From NCBI GenBank assembly GCA_963665975.1, contig OY762508.1, positions 2,046,001 to 2,110,000 of the forward strand: a stretch of 64,000 nucleotides of DNA. Reading direction: 5' to 3'. Positions 59,733-64,000 of the stretch are shown here, piece after piece. How positions within the stretch are numbered: the stretch's first letter is position 1; every line of letters begins with the position of its first letter. This stretch comes from G963665975 sp963665975 (GTDB lineage Bacteria > Bacteroidota > Rhodothermia > Rhodothermales > Bin80). The position numbers and the translations under genes are program-made. The notes beneath the pieces were generated by a model. It was given only the letters and a program-made list of their open reading frames with translations, was not told the DNA's origin and did no database searches.

Positions 59733-62597
59733 TCAAGGAACCATGGTGCGTCGCAGAAACCGCCCCGTATGACTTTGCCTATGTTCCGCAATCTGCTCTG
59801 GAGTGCCTTCTGCTACAATATACCCACCAGACCATCCACCTTCAGGGCCAAGATCGAGTATCCAGTCGGAATGGCGAATCACATCGAGGTTATGTTCGAT
59901 GACAACGATCGAATGTCCCTGGTCAACGAGTGCATCGAAGGCTGCAAGCAGCTTGCGGATGTCGTCAAAATGCAGGCCTGTAGTGGGTTCGTCAAAGATG
60001 TACAGGGTATGCTGTTGGGCGCGGTTACACATGTGAGCCGCGAGTTTGATCCGCTGGGCTTCGCCACCGGATAACGTAGTAGCGGGTTGGCCAATCTTCA
60101 GGTATCCCAGGCCGATCTGGCCAAGCACGCGCAACCGGTTTGCTGCCGCCGGGACATCGGAAAAAAACTCGATAGCTTCGTCGACGGTCATTTCGAGAAT
60201 CTCATGGATGTTGCGCTTCCGATAGCGGACCTCGAGGACATCCTTTTTGTATCGCGCGCCCTTGCAGGCCTCGCATGTGAGATAGAGGTCGGCCAGAAAC
60301 TGCATATCCACCTTTACCACCCCTTCTCCCTGGCACTCGTCGCAGCGACCGCCAGGGACGTTAAAGGAAAAGCTGCCGGGCGTATGGCCCCGAAGCCGAG
60401 CCTGATTGGTGCCAGCCAGGAGCTGCCGGACAGGATCGAAGGTCTTTGTATAGGTGAGCAGATTACTGCGGGGAGTGCGGCCGATAGGGCTCTGGTCCAC
60501 CATTTCGACGCTATCGATGTATTCAATGCCCGTGATAGCGTCATGTCTACCGGTGCTGGTGCGGGTGCTGGCCAGACCCAACAACTGCCGCAGTCCCAGA
60601 TAGAGCGTGTCGTGTACTAGGGTGGACTTGCCAGAACCGCTGACACCGGTTACGCACACAATCAACCTCAAGGGGAATCGCGCCGTGATGCGTTTCAGGT
60701 TGTGCTGTCTCGCTTCCTCTACGACGATGGCGCGCATCCCGTCTGGCTTCCGGCGCCGTTCAGGGAGGGGAATCTGTTTTCTGCCACTGAGGTAGGCGCC
60801 GGTTAGCGACGAGGTGTCCTGGAGCATGTCGTCGTAGGATCCCTGGAAGATCACACGCCCGCCGTTACGTCCCGATTTCGGACCAAGGTCGACGATTTCA
60901 TCAGCATGGCGCATCACTTCCGCCTCGTGTTCCACGACGATTACCGTGTTGCCAAGGTCTCGGAGATTCTTGAGAATGCCCACGAGGCGCGCTGTGTCAC
61001 GGGGATGGAGCCCGATGGTGGGCTCGTCCAATACGTACAGTGATCCTACCAGCGAGCTGCCCAGCGAGGTCGCGAGATTGATGCGCTGACTTTCTCCTCC
61101 TGACAGGGAATTGGCGAGACGATCCAGCGTCAAATAGTCAAGGCCCACCTCAACCAGGAATCGCAGCCGTTTGCGGATTTCGTCGAGGAGCAGACCGGCC
61201 ACTTCTTGCTCGTACGCTGTGAGCGTAAGGTCTTCGAAAAACTGCGACGCCTGACGCGTCGTCATTGCGGTCACCTCACCAATGTGGAGATCCTCCACTC
61301 TGGTATACAGTGCTTCCCGCCGCAGCCGGTATCCATCGCACTGTGTACACCGGGACTCCCCCTTATAGCGTGCATGGAAGAGACGATTGCTCACCGTGTA
61401 GGAACGCTCCTCAAATTGCCGGAATATTGCCCGGATACCCGGGATTCCCGGCGTCCCGTTCCAGAGGATCTCCCTGTGCTGTTCCGGGAGGGCCCGGTAC
61501 GGCACGTCGATATTGATATGGTGTTTTAGCGCCAGCATGATGAGGCCGCTATAGTACTCCTCCAGCCTGCTGAATCGAAACGGCGCAATGGCCCCTTTGC
61601 GGATAGAAAGGTCCTGGTCAGGAATGACGAGGTTTTCGTCGAGCGCCCGTACGCGCCCAAATCCCTGGCACGCCGGACAGGCGCCGACGGGGCTGTTGAA
61701 GGAGAAGAGCCGCGGCGCAGGCTCCGCGAACACCATCCCGTCCTTTTCGAAGTGTTCGCTGTAGTGCTCGGGCTGTGCATCCCCGGCGGGTATCACGACA
61801 CAATGTCCGCCGCCCTCGCGGAAGGCATGGAACACCGAGTCCGCGATGCGAGACTGATTGGCGGCATCTCCACTTTTGATGCGGAGCCGGTCGTGAAGCA
61901 CAAACAGGCGTTCGCGCAATGCCGCCACCGTGGCCGGGGGAGTTTCGTTCAAATCCAGAACGGTTTCGTTCGCCTCGCCGTGCTCCGGCAACACCAGCAG
62001 CCGAAAAAAGCCGCGCTGCAGCAGCGCCTCGCATTCTTTCTGCGTAGACGCATCTTCGTGATGCGGGAAGGGAAACCCCAAATACAGGCGCGCGCCGTCC
62101 TCCATTCGTTCGTGCAGGCCAACAGCCACCGACCGCGGCGAGTCCTTGGTTACGACTTCGCCGCTTACCGGACTGTACGTCTTGCCAATTTGCGCGAACA
62201 GGAGCCGAAGATGGTCATAGATCTCGGTTTGTGTGGCCACCGTGGAGCGCGGGTTCTTCGACAGCGTTTTTTGCTCAATGGCAATTGCTGGAGCCAGCCC
62301 CGTGATCAGATCCACATCCGGCTTATCCATCCTTTCGAGGAACTGCCGCGCATAGGCGCTCAGGCTCTCCACATATCGCCGCTGACCTTCCGCATAGATG
62401 GTATGGAAGGCGAGGCTGCTCTTCCCTGATCCCGACGGCCCCGTGAATACCAGCAGATTATGCTTGGGCAGGTCAAGGTCAATGTTTTGCAGATTATGTT
62501 GGCGCGCCCCGCGTATCGTGATGTATCGACGGGTTCTCTCGTAGGGGAATGATTGCGTCAACGTGTCGGAAGCGGCATCCGCCATCAGGTCGGGCAT
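59733..62597 (-). CDS. uvrA: Excinuclease ABC subunit UvrA
   Basis: The roughly 954-residue protein has two ABC ATPase modules (FTGPSGSGKSSLAFHTIYAEGQRR; VTGVSGSGKSTLVHDTLY), two signature motifs (LSGGESQRINLATSLGS; LSGGEAQRIKLAAHM), and zinc-finger cysteines CPACQGFG...CTQCDGY and CDECQGEG...CEACKGARY. It recognises damaged DNA in nucleotide excision repair together with UvrB, which is not in the window. The ATG at 62597 is chosen; the frame is open to 62729, divergent from the next gene. Confidence 0.95.
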   Translation of the reverse strand: MPDLMADAASDTLTQSFPYERTRRYITIRGARQHNLQNIDLDLPKHNLLVFTGPSGSGKSSLAFHTIYAEGQRRYVESLSAYARQFLERMDKPDVDLITGLAPAIAIEQKTLSKNPRSTVATQTEIYDHLRLLFAQIGKTYSPVSGEVVTKDSPRSVAVGLHERMEDGARLYLGFPFPHHEDASTQKECEALLQRGFFRLLVLPEHGEANETVLDLNETPPATVAALRERLFVLHDRLRIKSGDAANQSRIADSVFHAFREGGGHCVVIPAGDAQPEHYSEHFEKDGMVFAEPAPRLFSFNSPVGACPACQGFGRVRALDENLVIPDQDLSIRKGAIAPFRFSRLEEYYSGLIMLALKHHINIDVPYRALPEQHREILWNGTPGIPGIRAIFRQFEERSYTVSNRLFHARYKGESRCTQCDGYRLRREALYTRVEDLHIGEVTAMTTRQASQFFEDLTLTAYEQEVAGLLLDEIRKRLRFLVEVGLDYLTLDRLANSLSGGESQRINLATSLGSSLVGSLYVLDEPTIGLHPRDTARLVGILKNLRDLGNTVIVVEHEAEVMRHADEIVDLGPKSGRNGGRVIFQGSYDDMLQDTSSLTGAYLSGRKQIPLPERRRKPDGMRAIVVEEARQHNLKRITARFPLRLIVCVTGVSGSGKSTLVHDTLYLGLRQLLGLASTRTSTGRHDAITGIEYIDSVEMVDQSPIGRTPRSNLLTYTKTFDPVRQLLAGTNQARLRGHTPGSFSFNVPGGRCDECQGEGVVKVDMQFLADLYLTCEACKGARYKKDVLEVRYRKRNIHEILEMTVDEAIEFFSDVPAAANRLRVLGQIGLGYLKIGQPATTLSGGEAQRIKLAAHMCNRAQQHTLYIFDEPTTGLHFDDIRKLLAAFDALVDQGHSIVVIEHNLDVIRHSDWILDLGPEGGWSGGYIVAEGTPEQIAEHRQSHTGRFLRRTMVP

Positions 62598-62768
62598 AAA
62601 GGAAGGGATAGGCGTCGAACGGGCTATAATAACGCACAAGCGCACGTTGTGGGCCCACGCCGTGGAGGAAAATACCTGAATTTCTTGTCCGGCGTCTGCC
62701 GGAACAGGGCTTAACACCTTCGGTAGCACGCTGCTCCCGGCTGGGCCACAATCGCCAGACAGAATTTC

Positions 62769-64000
62769 ATGACGTTCCTGAATCCGCTTGTACTATTGGG
62801 TCTTGCGGCCGCGGCCATACCCCTGATAATCCATTTTTTCAACTTTCGTCGTCCACGCCGCATCGCGTACAGTTCGCTGACTTTTCTGAAGGAAATGCGG
62901 AATACGACGATGCAGCGGGTGCGCATTAAGCAGTGGCTGCTCCTGCTGTTGAGGACGCTGGCCATCGCCAGTCTCATCATGGCCTTTGCGCGGCCGACGA
63001 TCCATGCTGGCATCGGAGGCGTATTTGCCGCCCAGGGACGGAGCTCCATTGCACTCGTGCTGGACAATTCACTGTCGATGACCCTGCGCAATGAAGGAGG
63101 CGCGTATTTCGATCAGGCTCGCGAGTTGGCATTGGGCCTCGTGGAGCGCCTGGAGGAGGACGATGAAGTCTTCGTCTTGCCAGCCGCTGGCGGTGCTGCG
63201 GAGCAGCAGGGGCGCGCAGTGGATGCTATTGCGGCCGCAGAGACCACCCCCAGGACTGTGAGTGCGGCAGGGGCCCTGGTGCGTGCCGCAGACCTGCTGG
63301 AGAGCGCGGCCGAGCATCCCAATCGCGCGATCTACTATATCGGAGATCTGCAGCGATCCACGTTGCTGGACACCTTTGCCACTGCCGCGGTCAGGGACAC
63401 ACGCGTGACCCTGCTGCCGATAGGCGCGCGCGAGCACGTGAACGTGGCGGTGACAGACGTGCGGGTGACTAGTCGTGTGGTGGAAAAGGGCGAGCCGGTT
63501 CACATTGAGACGACGATCGTAAGCTACGCCTCAGATCCGCTTCAGGGATATGTAGCCAGCCTGTTCCTGGAGGGCGAACGCCTTTCCCAGGCTACGCTCG
63601 ATTTATCCCCGGGAATTCCCACCCGTGCGACCTTTGTGGTTACGCCGCAACATCGGGGGTGGCTCTCCGGCCGCGTCCGCATCGAGGATGATGCATTTCC
63701 ACAAGACAATACACACTGGTTTACGCTGCATGTACCAGAGGAGCGCAGTATTCTTGTCGTGCGCGGGCCGGGAGAGGATGCCAGCTATATCGAGTTGGCG
63801 CTGCAGTCTGGAATCTCACGAGATCGCAGTCTGTTTGCACACCGGTTGCTCGACGAGTCGCTCCTGGCAGCGACGCCGCTCGGGGCGTACGATGCCGTAG
63901 TCCTGCTGGGATTGGAGAGCCTTTCAAGTGGCGAGATAGCCTCTCTGACGCGTTACGTAGAAGGTGGCGGTGGCCTGCTGGTGTTTCCGGGACGCGGGCC
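62769..64000 (+). CDS. BatA-like membrane protein with vWA domain, cut by the window end
   Basis: The visible 410 residues begin with the N-terminal BatA segment MTFLNPLVLLGLAAAAIPLI, then HFFNFRRPRRIAYSSLTFL and a second helix (WLLLLLRTLAIASLIMAFARP). A von Willebrand A domain follows with MIDAS residues VLDNSLSM near residue 98, and then beta-rich segments. Such DUF4159/BatA proteins occur in Bacteroidota with MoxR ATPases. The gene continues past 64000. Confidence 0.82.
   Translation, partial: MTFLNPLVLLGLAAAAIPLIIHFFNFRRPRRIAYSSLTFLKEMRNTTMQRVRIKQWLLLLLRTLAIASLIMAFARPTIHAGIGGVFAAQGRSSIALVLDNSLSMTLRNEGGAYFDQARELALGLVERLEEDDEVFVLPAAGGAAEQQGRAVDAIAAAETTPRTVSAAGALVRAADLLESAAEHPNRAIYYIGDLQRSTLLDTFATAAVRDTRVTLLPIGAREHVNVAVTDVRVTSRVVEKGEPVHIETTIVSYASDPLQGYVASLFLEGERLSQATLDLSPGIPTRATFVVTPQHRGWLSGRVRIEDDAFPQDNTHWFTLHVPEERSILVVRGPGEDASYIELALQSGISRDRSLFAHRLLDESLLAATPLGAYDAVVLLGLESLSSGEIASLTRYVEGGGGLLVFPGRG

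Noticed and set aside
1..64000. CRISPR array or rRNA operon
   Set aside because: No series of regularly spaced repeats and no rRNA sequence was seen anywhere in the window.

Overview
The window reads as a chromosomal segment around the replication origin of a Gram-negative bacterium of the Bacteroidota superphylum, most likely Rhodothermota. The reasons are a DUF4295 gene directly behind rpmB-rpmG (a Bacteroidota-type arrangement), a DnaB intein closely resembling the one known from Rhodothermus marinus, a LolC/E permease, lipoprotein and Tat signals, and a moderately high GC content judged by eye. Genus-level assignment is not possible from this sequence alone.

Left part (1-14.2 kb). A universal stress protein, NusB and a PPP-type phosphatase are followed by a DUF1501 / planctomycete-type cytochrome pair. 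That pair is bracketed by a 246-bp direct repeat (about 90% identical), which looks like the scar of an insertion between the phosphatase and a small outer-membrane-like gene. Then come ychF, an accessory patch with orphan, N-terminally or C-terminally incomplete exported proteins (8.9-11.3 kb), a LolC/E permease, and rpmB-rpmG-DUF4295.

Splicing hot spot (14.2-17.1 kb). Three tRNA genes (Pro, Arg, Cys) sit next to dnaB. The tRNA-Arg(UCU) gene is split by an Azoarcus-like group I intron, and dnaB carries an intein in its Walker A motif whose homing endonuclease looks dead. One RNA and one protein self-splicing element therefore lie within about 2 kb.

Origin region (17-48 kb). To the left, all on the minus strand, are dnaB, a cysteine-free family-4 uracil-DNA glycosylase, coaBC, gmk, tRNA-Ser, frr, pyrH, tsf, rpsB, rpsI, rplM, dnaN and dnaA. 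A gene-free stretch at about 26.85-27.59 kb holds a perfect DnaA box and several near-consensus ones and is the likely oriC. To the right, mostly on the plus strand, are a DUF177 gene, rpmF, plsX, fabH, fabD, fabG, a DEAD-box helicase, a BamE-like lipoprotein, rpmH, rnpA, yidC, mnmE, mnmG, rsmG, a WYL regulator and recF. mfd and murQ lie on the minus strand between the WYL gene and recF. Three parS sites (two perfect) lie around mnmG/rsmG and mfd/murQ, but parA and parB are not in the window.

Right part (48.5-64 kb). These are mostly envelope functions: a MaoC-type hydratase, a GH18 lipoprotein, a membrane protein resembling the LPG-synthase membrane domain, a DUF3047 protein, an MMPL/HpnN-like RND exporter, a TPR protein and two GT4 glycosyltransferases. 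uvrA follows, and a BatA-like vWA membrane protein runs off the end.
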